From UBA8106 sp964569695 (GTDB lineage: Bacteria > Acidobacteriota > Vicinamibacteria > Vicinamibacterales > UBA823): a stretch of DNA of 64,000 bases. Below the pieces are notes generated by a model, which was not told where the DNA came from, did not search any database, and worked only from the letters and a program-made list of their open reading frames with translations. Of the stretch, positions 8,209-16,533 are shown one piece after another (position 1 is the first letter of the stretch; every line of letters begins with the position of its first letter). The stretch spans positions 1 through 64,000 of the forward strand of contig CAZMUA010000015.1 of the NCBI GenBank assembly GCA_964569695.1, in the 5' to 3' direction. The translations under genes were made by a program, and so were the position numbers.

Positions 8209-9873
8209 ATGCTGCGTATCGTAATAACCACACTGGGATGGCTTGGCGCAAGCCTGGTGTTTATCGCCGCTGCAGGAAGGTTCCTGAGAGCAGACTTGCA
8301 GGATGTCTGGTTCTGGTGTTCTGTGGCTGGTTTCATCTGCCTGTTCTTGTACATGCTTTCTCAGTGGCGGGACATCATCAAATTATTCTCGACACGACAG
8401 ACGCGGTACGGCTCCCTCGCACTATCAAGCATCGTATTGGTTCTCGGAATACTCACTGCAATCAACTACATTGCATCTCGACAAAATCGACGGTGGGATT
8501 TAACCGCGGCCAAACAATTTACATTATCTGACCAGACCATCAGAATCTTGGAGACATTAGAGGGACCAGCAAAGATTTTAGTTTTTGATCGGGAGAACGA
8601 TTTCGACCGTTTGCGAATGCGACTAGTTGAGTATGAAAATGTAACCGACCAAGTGTCAGTCGCCTACATCGACATCGATAAACAACCATCACTTGCACGT
8701 CAGTATCAAATCCAAACCTACGGCACGGTGGTCTTCGAATACCAAGACCNNNNNNNNNNGGCGAACACCGAACAAGATCTGACCAACGCCCTCATCAAAG
8801 CTATCGAAGGAACAGAGCGCACTGTTTATTTTGTGCAAGGACACGGCGAAAGGAATGTGCGTAGTGCTGAACGTGATGGCTACAACGCAATCGGGGATGC
8901 TTTGGGGCTCGATAACTTTCTCATTGAAACACTCGTTTTAGCTCAGCAACCCCAAGTACCGGCTGACGCCTCAATGATTGTCATAGCTGGGCCCAAAACT
9001 GACCTGTTTGAAGGCGAGATCGAAACACTGCAACAATACCTTGAGCGCGGCGGCAAGGTGCTTTTTCTCGTGGATCCCTCAGCCGAACTCGAGTCAGTAC
9101 AAAAGGTCAACATCCGAAACCTTCTCAGGCGGTGGGGCGTGACACTCGGCGATGACATTGTCGTCGATGGAAGTGCCATGGGACAACTACTTGGCACCGA
9201 TGCATCGGTGCCTGTCGCAGCGGATTATCCATCTCACCCAATTACCGATCGATTTAATGTCCTAACTGCGTTTCCACTGGCACGCTCGGTCGAGCCGACG
9301 CCAAACGAGACATCAAATCTTATAACTGAAGCTTTTTTGCAGACTGGCAGCCAAAGTTGGGCAGAAACAGACATCGCTCGGTTGACCCAGACCAGTGAAG
9401 TTGAACTTCAAGAAAACCAAGGAGACCGACCTGGTCCGGTGACAATCGGCGTGGCGGTAACTGCTGCTATCTCCAAGTCGACCATAGAAACTGGGAATGT
9501 AACTCTCTCTGAACAAGGTGAGTCAACAGTGGCACCCGATCCAACAAGCGACGCCAGCACCCTTCTGGAAAGTGCCGCCAATCCTAGTGGCGACGCCCAA
9601 AACATTGAAACTCGTCTAGTGGTCGTAGGGGATTCGGACTTCGCGGCAAATTACTCGCTGGGCATTCAGGGAAACCGCGACCTTTTTCTTAATATAGCCA
9701 ACTGGCTCACCCAACAAGAAAATCTCGTAGCCATTCGACCCCGTGAACCCGAAGATCGACGCATTACGTTGACCGCCGACCAGCAATTACGAATTTTTTG
9801 GCTGTCAGTATTCATGATTCCTGGCGTTATTCTTGGAACAGGGATCTACACGTGGTGGCTGGGTCGTCAATGA
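8209..9873 (+). CDS. GldG-like auxiliary ABC transporter protein (interrupted by assembly gap)
   Basis: Large membrane-anchored protein with a GldG/ABC-transporter-auxiliary domain. The N-terminus has two hydrophobic helices, then NRRWDLTAAKQFTLSDQT, a conserved opening of this family. The central domain has YFVQGHGERN and GGKVLFLVDPS, and a final C-terminal helix ends the protein. Ten Ns (8750-8759) interrupt it; the reading frame continues across them if the gap is really ten bases, but the true length is unknown. The start could be TTG at 8200 or ATG at 8209; neither has a clear ribosome site. The stop overlaps the next gene (ATGA). Confidence 0.83.
   Translation: MLRIVITTLGWLGASLVFIAAAGRFLRADLQDVWFWCSVAGFICLFLYMLSQWRDIIKLFSTRQTRYGSLALSSIVLVLGILTAINYIASRQNRRWDLTAAKQFTLSDQTIRILETLEGPAKILVFDRENDFDRLRMRLVEYENVTDQVSVAYIDIDKQPSLARQYQIQTYGTVVFEYQDXXXXANTEQDLTNALIKAIEGTERTVYFVQGHGERNVRSAERDGYNAIGDALGLDNFLIETLVLAQQPQVPADASMIVIAGPKTDLFEGEIETLQQYLERGGKVLFLVDPSAELESVQKVNIRNLLRRWGVTLGDDIVVDGSAMGQLLGTDASVPVAADYPSHPITDRFNVLTAFPLARSVEPTPNETSNLITEAFLQTGSQSWAETDIARLTQTSEVELQENQGDRPGPVTIGVAVTAAISKSTIETGNVTLSEQGESTVAPDPTSDASTLLESAANPSGDAQNIETRLVVVGDSDFAANYSLGIQGNRDLFLNIANWLTQQENLVAIRPREPEDRRITLTADQQLRIFWLSVFMIPGVILGTGIYTWWLGRQ
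8750..8759. other. Assembly gap (10 N)
   Basis: Ten undetermined bases inside the GldG-like gene. The coding frame agrees on the two sides, and family alignment suggests only a few residues are missing, so this is probably a small scaffold gap rather than a disrupted gene. Confidence 0.98.
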
Positions 9874-11225
9874 TGGGACGAGGTCGTTCAACCCTCATCC
9901 TGTTCATCGTATTTGTCGCAGTAGCTTCATACTCATACTTCATCGAGCAGAAACGACCATCCCGTGCCGATGCCGAGAGCGCAAAAGAGCGTGCGTTCTC
10001 AGTAGAATCTGAAAACATTGCAGAGCTTCAAATTAACTTGATGAGCAGCCAGACTCACCTAGAAAAACGCGATGATACCTGGCACATTACAGACCCCACA
10101 GAAGCCATGGCAGATGCTGCTGCAGTATCTTCAATCACATCAAGCCTAGAATCATTAAACATCGAACGAGTGGTGCAGGAGAGTTCCGACAACTTGGCGA
10201 AGTTCGGTCTTGGCAATCCACGCCTTGAAATTACGTTCAAGAATGTAGACGCCTCAGACCCTACAACACTGGTGGTTGGCGATGACACCGCTACGGGTGG
10301 TAATACGTACGCGACTATTAAAGGAAGCGACCGTGTCTTTTTGATCGCAGCGTCTTTGGGAGAAGGATTCAGTAAAACCACCTTCGATCTTCGAGACAAA
10401 GCGATCTTACACCCGAGTCTCGGTGCAGTGGACCAACTAACCTGGTCATCCAAGGACAATCAAATCGAAGTCACTAGACGTGAGGGTACTTGGAGAATGG
10501 TACAACCCTGGAACGCATATGCAGAGACAGCCGTCATCGATGGACTGATCAGTCAGCTCAGAAATACATCAATGCAATCCATCGTAACGTCGAACCCGTC
10601 GAACTTGCTGTCCTACAACCTAGCCGAACCTTTAGTTACAATTACCGTCGGCGCTGGCGCTACGAATGCAACACTGCACCTTGGTAATGAAGCTGACGGG
10701 AATATGCGTCATGCGCGAGACTTGTCACGTTCGCTCGTCTTCACGGTAAATGCCTCACTGTTCGATGCCTTTACAAAGCCGCCTGCCGACTATCGCCGTA
10801 AGGAAATATTCGATTTCCAGCCGTTCTCCGCAACCCATCTGAACATTGAAGGTCGTGAGGCAACGGTCACATTTGAAAAACGTCAAGACCCGGAAACTGC
10901 CGCGGTATGGGAACAGGTAAATATTCCTCGGAAAGATATCGATCAAACACGGATCATCGATATGCTTTCTCGATTGTCTGCATTACGCGCCAACCGATTT
11001 ATTGATTTCAAGAAGCCGCATCTTGACCCACCTGAAACGATAGTGACTGTACGATTTGGAGAGCCTGAGCGAGAAGATCGGGTGATTTTCATGCGGAGCA
11101 ATAATACTGTTTATGCTCTAATGGCAAACGAGGACGGCGGAGCCGTTGTCAACACAAGCGAATTTGAAGAAGTAATAGCGATGATCGACGGACAATCAAC
11201 TACGGGAAGGACCTCCTCTCCATGA
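9870..11225 (+). CDS. DUF4340 domain-containing protein
   Basis: About 451 residues from ATG 9870 (a second ATG follows directly). One N-terminal transmembrane helix (STLILFIVFVAVASYSYF) anchors a periplasmic protein with repeated DUF4340-type beta modules. Visible motifs are WHITDPTEAMAD, KFGLGNPRLEITF and VVGDDTATGGNTYA, and a second round at WRMVQPWNAYAET and YNLAEPLVTITVG. DUF4340 proteins are routinely encoded directly after GldG-like proteins, as here with a four-base overlap. The role is unknown; by context it is an accessory of the exporter. The stop overlaps dacB by four bases. Confidence 0.85.
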   Translation: MMGRGRSTLILFIVFVAVASYSYFIEQKRPSRADAESAKERAFSVESENIAELQINLMSSQTHLEKRDDTWHITDPTEAMADAAAVSSITSSLESLNIERVVQESSDNLAKFGLGNPRLEITFKNVDASDPTTLVVGDDTATGGNTYATIKGSDRVFLIAASLGEGFSKTTFDLRDKAILHPSLGAVDQLTWSSKDNQIEVTRREGTWRMVQPWNAYAETAVIDGLISQLRNTSMQSIVTSNPSNLLSYNLAEPLVTITVGAGATNATLHLGNEADGNMRHARDLSRSLVFTVNASLFDAFTKPPADYRRKEIFDFQPFSATHLNIEGREATVTFEKRQDPETAAVWEQVNIPRKDIDQTRIIDMLSRLSALRANRFIDFKKPHLDPPETIVTVRFGEPEREDRVIFMRSNNTVYALMANEDGGAVVNTSEFEEVIAMIDGQSTTGRTSSP

Positions 11226-12799
11226 TTACCCATAATCAAGTCGTACGTTCTCACGTAAAGCATCATTTTTGGCAACATTCGTTTGGCCTAGTAATAAGCG
11301 CGATATGCCTACTCGGTACGCTCGGGTGCGTCCAATCGGCTCGTGTGACTCCACACATCCCTGCACCATCAGCGATGGTGAACACCCTTGCCGCGTCGAC
11401 AACAGCAGAATTTCGATTACGTGAGGACCTCACGGCCCTTTTCGAAACGCCTCAATTCGACCACACACTCTGGGGTATTGCGGTACGATCACTTGATCGT
11501 GGGGAAGACCTCTATCGTATAAATGACAAAAAACGAGTCATGCCAGCCTCAAATATGAAAGCTGTAACTCTTGCGGCCATCGCGGAACAACTAGGATGGG
11601 ACTACCAATTTGAAACCCAATTACTCACGCATGCTGCGATCGAAGATGGAACTCTTTTGGGAGACCTCATTGTCCGAAGCAATGGAGATCCAAGTTTTAA
11701 TCGATTACACGGTGACCCTGTAGAAATCTTTACGGCTTGGGCAGACGAACTAAAACAGCTTGGTGTCGCCATCATCGAAGGCAACATTGTTGGAGACGAC
11801 AATGCTTTCGATGAATCTACACTGGGCGCTGGATGGGCATGGGATTATTTAGGATATGGATACGCCGCCCCAATCGGACCACTACAGTTGTACCAAAACA
11901 TCGTAGCGCTCGAAATTCTGCCTGGAAACACGGTCGGAGAGCCGATAACCGTCAAGGTGTCGCCTCACTATAGCGGCCTTGATATCAACATCCTTGCACG
12001 AACCGGAGCTGAGAATTCAACGAACACCGTAAATCTCGTCCGCCTCCCAAGCCGCCCGGTACTTGAAATCACTGGTTCAATACCCTTGGGGTCTAGACCT
12101 GTTACCCAAACAGCTTCGGTGCCTAATCCCACTGAATTTTTCGTGCGGAACCTTCGCGCAGTGCTCAACGACAACGGCATTGCAGTTCGCGGTGAAGCTA
12201 TCGATATTGACACATTAGTTGATGAGGGAAACATTCAATCACCTCGACAACTACTGGTGCACCACTCGCCCCCGTTAACGGAAACGGGTTCAGTATTAAT
12301 GATGGTCAGTCAAAATCTATATGCTGAAACTTTTTTTAGAACTCTTGGTAGTCAAGAAGGAAAACGGACCGCCGATGCGGGCCGGGACGCAGTGCGGGCG
12401 GTGATGACCTCTTGGGGTATTTCACCCGATTCGTACCAGCAGTACGACGGTTCCGGCCTGTCGCGCTACAACTACGTCACCGCCGATATGCTAATTACAC
12501 TTCTAACAAGAATGCACGACGATCCAAAGCACACCGATGCATTCAAGACTACACTCCCAATCGCCGGCCTTAGTGGTTCCCTGGAACGACGAATGAAGGG
12601 TGGCTTCGCAGAAAACAATGCGCGCGCAAAAACTGGCTCAATTTCAAACGTGCGCGCATTGTCGGGGTACGTCACGACTCGTGATCAGGAACTACTGGCA
12701 TTTTCGATCATCGCCAACCACTTTCACTTGCCACAATCTGTGATCGATGGAGTAACAGATCTTGCAGTGGAACGCCTAGCAAATTTTACTCGGCACTAA
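11222..12799 (+). CDS. dacB: D-alanyl-D-alanine carboxypeptidase/endopeptidase (PBP4 family)
   Basis: Periplasmic low-molecular-weight penicillin-binding protein trimming peptidoglycan cross-links. All three active-site motifs are visible: SxxK as SNMK in MPASNMKAVTLA, SxN within DGSGLSRYNYVTADM, and KTG in RAKTGSISNVRALSGYV. The long insertion between the first two motifs is typical of peptidase family S13. The N-terminus is hydrophobic and ends in LGTLGC, which could be a lipobox, so the protein may be a lipoprotein. It is co-translated with the DUF4340 gene (ATGA overlap), a link between the exporter cluster and cell-wall remodelling. It overlaps the convergent downstream gene by 14 bases. 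Confidence 0.93.
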   Translation: MITHNQVVRSHVKHHFWQHSFGLVISAICLLGTLGCVQSARVTPHIPAPSAMVNTLAASTTAEFRLREDLTALFETPQFDHTLWGIAVRSLDRGEDLYRINDKKRVMPASNMKAVTLAAIAEQLGWDYQFETQLLTHAAIEDGTLLGDLIVRSNGDPSFNRLHGDPVEIFTAWADELKQLGVAIIEGNIVGDDNAFDESTLGAGWAWDYLGYGYAAPIGPLQLYQNIVALEILPGNTVGEPITVKVSPHYSGLDINILARTGAENSTNTVNLVRLPSRPVLEITGSIPLGSRPVTQTASVPNPTEFFVRNLRAVLNDNGIAVRGEAIDIDTLVDEGNIQSPRQLLVHHSPPLTETGSVLMMVSQNLYAETFFRTLGSQEGKRTADAGRDAVRAVMTSWGISPDSYQQYDGSGLSRYNYVTADMLITLLTRMHDDPKHTDAFKTTLPIAGLSGSLERRMKGGFAENNARAKTGSISNVRALSGYVTTRDQELLAFSIIANHFHLPQSVIDGVTDLAVERLANFTRH

Positions 12800-13991
12800 C
12801 CACACCGAGTTCACAACGAACAGCTTCGACTAACTCGGACATCTTCCCAGAAAGCCCACCTCCCTGGGCAAAGTCTGGTCGACCGCCACCATGACCACCA
12901 AACCGCTTCGTGAGGCGATTCAAAACATCCGCAGCATCAATCGAGACATCTTTTGAACATGCGATCACAATTAATATAGGAGACGACTCCGATAAGAGCG
13001 TTACAAGGTGACCAGGTTTTCGTACCATTTCAGTAGCTAAACCTTTCAGTTCTGCTGCCTCATTCGTTGCCACTACCTTTAACACCAATGACAATTGGCC
13101 AACTTGCTCGGCAGTAGAAGCCATCGCTACTGCTTCGTAGGAAGAAATGCGTTCGCGTTGCTCACGTATGGTCCGTAAAGAAGCCTTGTGTTCGGCTTGC
13201 AACCTGACTATGGCGTCAGAAAGTTCTCCAGGGATGACCGACAAATGCCCGACGATCCTACTAAGCACTCTATTCTGTAACCTAAATTCCGATAATGTTC
13301 GTTCACCACAAAGAAACGTCACGCGGATCCCACCTTTAAAACGCTCACAAGACTTAATGGCAATAATCCCGACAGCACCGGTGTGCTCCACGTGGGTTCC
13401 ACCACACGCCGATAAATCGAACCTATCCACATCAATTAGCCGAAGGTTTCCAGTGCGAGCGGATTCTTTACGTAGTGGCAGTGCAGAGACTCCTTCAGAA
13501 TCTGCAAACCGCACTGCAACGGGACGGTTTTCCCACACGATCCGATTAGCTTCCGCTTCTACCGCTTCCAACTTCGATGATGATAATTCAGTATCGAGAT
13601 CGATCGTTGAAGCTGACCGGCCAAGATGAAATGAAACTGTCCGAGCGTTGTGGAGTCGATCACACGCAGCAGACAATATGTGCTGGCCAGTGTGCTGTTG
13701 CATATGATCAAACCGGCGCGCCCAGTCAATCCGGCCGTCGACTTTTTGTCCAATCGCGACGGCCCCATTGATAACATGTCCGACGGTACCGTTATCTAGA
13801 TCTATAACGTCCACAACGGCCACGCCTCCGAGCATTCCGGTATCGTGGGGTTGTCCACCTGATGTCGGATAGAAGGCAGTGCGATCAAGCGTCACGATCG
13901 AGCGATCTTTATTGAAATCAACTTCGGTCACATTGGCATCAAACTCGATTGTTGTTGCACTGGTGTAATAGAGCCGTTCAGTCACCGTCAC
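12786..13991 (-). CDS. AlaX-like alanyl-tRNA editing protein with DHHA1 domain
   Basis: A 401-residue protein with the editing half of alanyl-tRNA synthetase but no synthetase core. The N-terminal part aligns with the barrel and TSGGQPHDTG loop. The zinc-binding editing domain follows, with MQQHTGQHILSAA (HxxxH) and SACGGTHVEHTGAVGII (CxxxH). A coiled region precedes a C-terminal DHHA1 domain with FGGHGGGRPDFAQGGG. This matches the long AlaX type, which hydrolyses Ser-tRNA(Ala) in trans. Synthetase motifs 1-3 are absent, so it does not aminoacylate. The start is a GTG at 13991 after GAGG. It is followed by queC and queE on the same strand at 41-base and 3-base distances or less. Confidence 0.85.
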   Translation of the reverse strand: MTVTERLYYTSATTIEFDANVTEVDFNKDRSIVTLDRTAFYPTSGGQPHDTGMLGGVAVVDVIDLDNGTVGHVINGAVAIGQKVDGRIDWARRFDHMQQHTGQHILSAACDRLHNARTVSFHLGRSASTIDLDTELSSSKLEAVEAEANRIVWENRPVAVRFADSEGVSALPLRKESARTGNLRLIDVDRFDLSACGGTHVEHTGAVGIIAIKSCERFKGGIRVTFLCGERTLSEFRLQNRVLSRIVGHLSVIPGELSDAIVRLQAEHKASLRTIREQRERISSYEAVAMASTAEQVGQLSLVLKVVATNEAAELKGLATEMVRKPGHLVTLLSESSPILIVIACSKDVSIDAADVLNRLTKRFGGHGGGRPDFAQGGGLSGKMSELVEAVRCELGVVSAE

Positions 13992-14032
13992 AAAACCTCA
14001 CTCGTTGATTGCAATAACCTAAGACTCTAATG

Positions 14033-14707
14033 TCACATCTCTAACGGATCTGTAACGCCTGCGTCGACAAAGCCCTGCAAACGTAGCATGCAACTATCAC
14101 AACGACCACACGCCCGACCACCTTCTGTCGGATCGTAGCAACTGTGGGTTAAACCGTAATCCAACCCCAACTCAAGACCTCGCTGAATAATCTGAGCTTT
14201 CGTTAGATTAATGAGTGGGGCGTGAATACGTGTCCGGTTACCATGAACGCCAGCTTTCGTAGCAACAGCAGTGAGGTGTTCAAACGCGGTAAGGAATTCA
14301 GGACGACAATCCGGATAACCCGAATAGTCCAATGCATTAACACCAATAAAAATATCCCGGGCAGCCAAAACTTCTGCCCACGCTAAGGCTAATGCAAGTA
14401 GGACAGTGTTACGGGCTGGCACGTAGGTCGATGGGATGTTATTCGCGTCTAGACGTCTTGCTTTGGGAACTGACCCTGAACCGGTTAGTGACGAACCACC
14501 GATTCGAGATAGATCAACCTCAAGCTCCAGATGTTTAGCAACCTTAAGTTCATGCGCCACCTTCTTTGCAGCTTCAAGTTCCTGATGATGAATCTGGCCG
14601 TATCTCACGGTTAGAGCATGTAGTGCAAAGCCCTGTTGGCTTGCAATAGCTGCAGTCGTGTAAGAATCAAGTCCACCACTCAGCAGCACTACACTTTTAG
14701 CCACCAT
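14033..14707 (-). CDS. queC: 7-cyano-7-deazaguanine synthase
   Basis: ATP-dependent conversion of 7-carboxy-7-deazaguanine to preQ0 in queuosine synthesis. The 224-residue protein has the PP-loop SGGLDSYTTAAIA at its N-terminus, STYVPARNTVLLALALAWAE (the QueC core motif) and a C-terminal zinc cluster CYDPTEGGRACGRCDSC. It lies three bases downstream of queE, whose product supplies its substrate, so the pair is an operon. queD and queF are not in the window; queA is about 14 kb away. Confidence 0.95.
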   Translation of the reverse strand: MVAKSVVLLSGGLDSYTTAAIASQQGFALHALTVRYGQIHHQELEAAKKVAHELKVAKHLELEVDLSRIGGSSLTGSGSVPKARRLDANNIPSTYVPARNTVLLALALAWAEVLAARDIFIGVNALDYSGYPDCRPEFLTAFEHLTAVATKAGVHGNRTRIHAPLINLTKAQIIQRGLELGLDYGLTHSCYDPTEGGRACGRCDSCMLRLQGFVDAGVTDPLEM

Positions 14708-14710
14708 AAA

Positions 14711-15352
14711 CTAGACACCTCGAACATCAGCGCCCCAAATGTATTTGTGCGCTTGGAGCTGGACACGAACGGGCAACCGATCTTCAAGAACCCAACCAGC
14801 CAACACCTGTGGTGCCAAATGATCATGAACCGGCGAAAACAGGATGGCTCCGCATCGGGAAGCCAGTCCTAAGCGCTTTAGCGTATCTCGTGCGTACTCA
14901 TAGTCCGCACGATCGGCGATGACGAATTTCACTTGATCGCGTTTCGTAAGCAGCTCAAAATTGTCCCAGTGCGTCGTTTTCTCCTCTCGACTAGCTGGAC
15001 ATTTGACGTCTAACACCTTTATCACCTTCGCAGGAAGACGGGCTACACTCAACTGCCCACCCGTTTCCACTAGGATGGTGACGTCATCTTGAAGTAGTAA
15101 GTCGATTAAACCATAAACGTCTTCCTGCAACAGAGGCTCCCCGCCCGTGAGCTCAACAAGTCCACATTGGTAATTTTCAACTTCCTTTTTCACATCCTCA
15201 ATCAACATTTTCCGACCCTCATGAAACGCGTATGGAGTATCGCACCAGACACATCTGAGGTCACATCCAGTTAGGCGCACAAAGACACACGGCTGTCCTG
15301 TAAACGTCGACTCGCCTTGAATGGAATAAAAGATTTCGTTGACCGTTAGCAT
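14711..15352 (-). CDS. queE: 7-carboxy-7-deazaguanine synthase (radical SAM)
   Basis: Radical SAM enzyme making the 7-deazaguanine ring from 6-carboxytetrahydropterin. The start MLTVNEIFYSIQGEST is diagnostic of QueE, followed by RLTGCDLRCVWCDT with the CxxxCxxC cluster ligands, and VELTGGEPLLQ for SAM binding. The length of 213 residues is normal. It is divergently oriented from the ArsC-like gene 66 bases away and is transcribed ahead of queC. Confidence 0.95.
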   Translation of the reverse strand: MLTVNEIFYSIQGESTFTGQPCVFVRLTGCDLRCVWCDTPYAFHEGRKMLIEDVKKEVENYQCGLVELTGGEPLLQEDVYGLIDLLLQDDVTILVETGGQLSVARLPAKVIKVLDVKCPASREEKTTHWDNFELLTKRDQVKFVIADRADYEYARDTLKRLGLASRCGAILFSPVHDHLAPQVLAGWVLEDRLPVRVQLQAHKYIWGADVRGV

Positions 15353-15418
15353 TACTCAATTGAGGGTTAATTAACAAAATCCAATACAATCAGATAGCTT
15401 ATTGTAGACTAGGAAGCG

Positions 15419-15754
15419 ATGCGTAAGATTGTGTTCTTCTGGAAGCCTGGTTGAACGACTTGCCGAAACGCCAGAAGTGTTCTGGAAGAAAAACGTTTTG
15501 ACCTTGAGGTGCGAGATATTGAACGCGATCCACCGACTCGTGCGTTTCTTGAGCGTCACGTGAGTGCAGTGCAGTTTCTGGATTTCGTGAGCCAGCGAAG
15601 TCCAGTTTTCAAGCAACAGCCGTTGCCGAAGTCGAAAAAAGCAGCAATCGATTTAATGATGAAAAACCCAAAATTGATTAAACGGCCCATCATTATCAGC
15701 GGTCGCACTGTGATCTTTGGTTTCGATAAATCTCGTGTGAAACTGCTGAAATAG
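15419..15754 (+). CDS. ArsC/Spx-family thiol oxidoreductase, predicted selenoprotein (UGA = Sec12)
   Basis: Reading from ATG 15419 (AGGA just upstream), the frame runs MRKIVFFWKPG, then TGA at 15452-15454, then TTCRNARSVLEEKR and on to a TAG at 15752, 111 residues in all. The part after the TGA is a complete ArsC/Spx-family protein: RDIERDPPTR, RSPVF, the family hallmark LIKRPI and VIFGFD. The TGA sits exactly where the family has its first redox cysteine (C-x-x-C), giving U-T-T-C. Conserved sequence continues on both sides in one frame, so a simple stop is unlikely. A hairpin with bacterial SECIS geometry begins 17 bases later. If UGA were a stop, only a fragment from GTG 15509 without an active site could be made. 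The substrate is unknown; arsenate is only one option. The selA, selB, selC and selD genes are not in the window. Confidence 0.82.
15471..15485 (+). promoter_or_regulatory. Candidate bacterial SECIS element
   Basis: A perfect six-base stem CCAGAA/TTCTGG encloses the loop GTG. The loop begins 22 bases after the in-frame UGA and its first base is G, both matching the known constraints for bacterial SECIS elements that recruit SelB. A weaker outer pairing AAACG/CGTTT is also possible. It lies within the coding frame, as bacterial SECIS elements do. Confidence 0.7.
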
Positions 15755-15779
15755 CGCTCCGTATTCCGTAAGGCTTACA

Positions 15780-16517
15780 TCACTTACCCATCCGTGTCAC
15801 CCCCAGCTTCGGACATAGATCTGCGAGCACGCAGTGCCGGCAGAGCGGGTAGGTTGGTTTGCAAATATTCTGACCCCAAGTAACTAGATAACGATTAATA
15901 AATGGCCACCACCGCCTTTGCAAGGCAGTGTAAAGAGCGCTCTCAGTCTCTTCTGGATTTCTTGTACAAACCCAACCAAGACGATTACTGATGCGATGAA
16001 CGTGTGTATCTACGCAAATGTTGTCCAAGCTTTGATAAGACAAGATTAAAACAAGGTTGGCCGTTTTCCGGCCGACACCGGGTAGGCTCAGCAACTCAGG
16101 CATATTCGATGGTACGTCACCATGAAATTTTCCTAAAAGGATTGCGGCAGTAGCCTTAAGGTGTTTTGCCTTGTCGTGATAAAAGCTGACGGGATAAATT
16201 AACCGCTCAATTCGTCGAATTGATAGCTTCGATAACGCTAACGGTGTAGCAGCAACTTCGAAGAGACGGGTTGAAGCAGCAAGTGTCACTGCGTCTTTAG
16301 TCTGTGCGGACAACATTGTTCCAATCAGCACTTGAAACGGATCGGATGTTTGTTCGTCAGCAAGTTTTTCCATAACAGGTACCCCCATTCGTTCAATGGC
16401 ACCCGCAAGTATTCGCATGATCCGTGCAACCAGTGCTGGCCTGGGACGGGACGCGGTCGAAGACAAAGAGGCACTTCGATTCTTGAACGAGCTTTGCTTT
16501 GATTTCTTCGTCGGCAT
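15780..16517 (-). CDS. nth: Endonuclease III
   Basis: Base-excision-repair DNA glycosylase/AP lyase for oxidised pyrimidines. It shows the helix-hairpin-helix LPGVGRKTANLVL with the catalytic lysine, the catalytic aspartate in CVDTHVHRISNRLGW, and the C-terminal [4Fe-4S] cluster C-x6-C-x2-C-x5-C (CKPTYPLCRHCVLADLC). An N-terminal basic, serine-rich extension of about 35 residues precedes the core, longer than in E. coli Nth. I use the ATG at 16517; a GTG codon lies directly before it. It follows the 2-hydroxyacid dehydrogenase by 16 bases and ends close to the convergent ArsC-like gene. Confidence 0.94.
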   Translation of the reverse strand: MPTKKSKQSSFKNRSASLSSTASRPRPALVARIMRILAGAIERMGVPVMEKLADEQTSDPFQVLIGTMLSAQTKDAVTLAASTRLFEVAATPLALSKLSIRRIERLIYPVSFYHDKAKHLKATAAILLGKFHGDVPSNMPELLSLPGVGRKTANLVLILSYQSLDNICVDTHVHRISNRLGWVCTRNPEETESALYTALQRRWWPFINRYLVTWGQNICKPTYPLCRHCVLADLCPKLGVTRMGK

Positions 16518-16533
16518 CACAATTCGTGACGTC

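Noticed and set aside
8209..9873. GldG-like gene as a pseudogene because of the N run
   Set aside because: The frame agrees on both sides of the ten Ns, and the flanking protein is conserved, so a small scaffold gap is more likely.
15371..15616. ORF on the minus strand opposite the ArsC-like gene
   Set aside because: It has no family resemblance and is a shadow of the ArsC-like gene and its leader.
15509..15754. Short ORF starting at GTG 15509 as the real gene
   Set aside because: It would lack the first strand and the active-site loop of the ArsC fold. The upstream sequence continues the same frame with conserved residues and a ribosome site, so the selenocysteine reading explains more.
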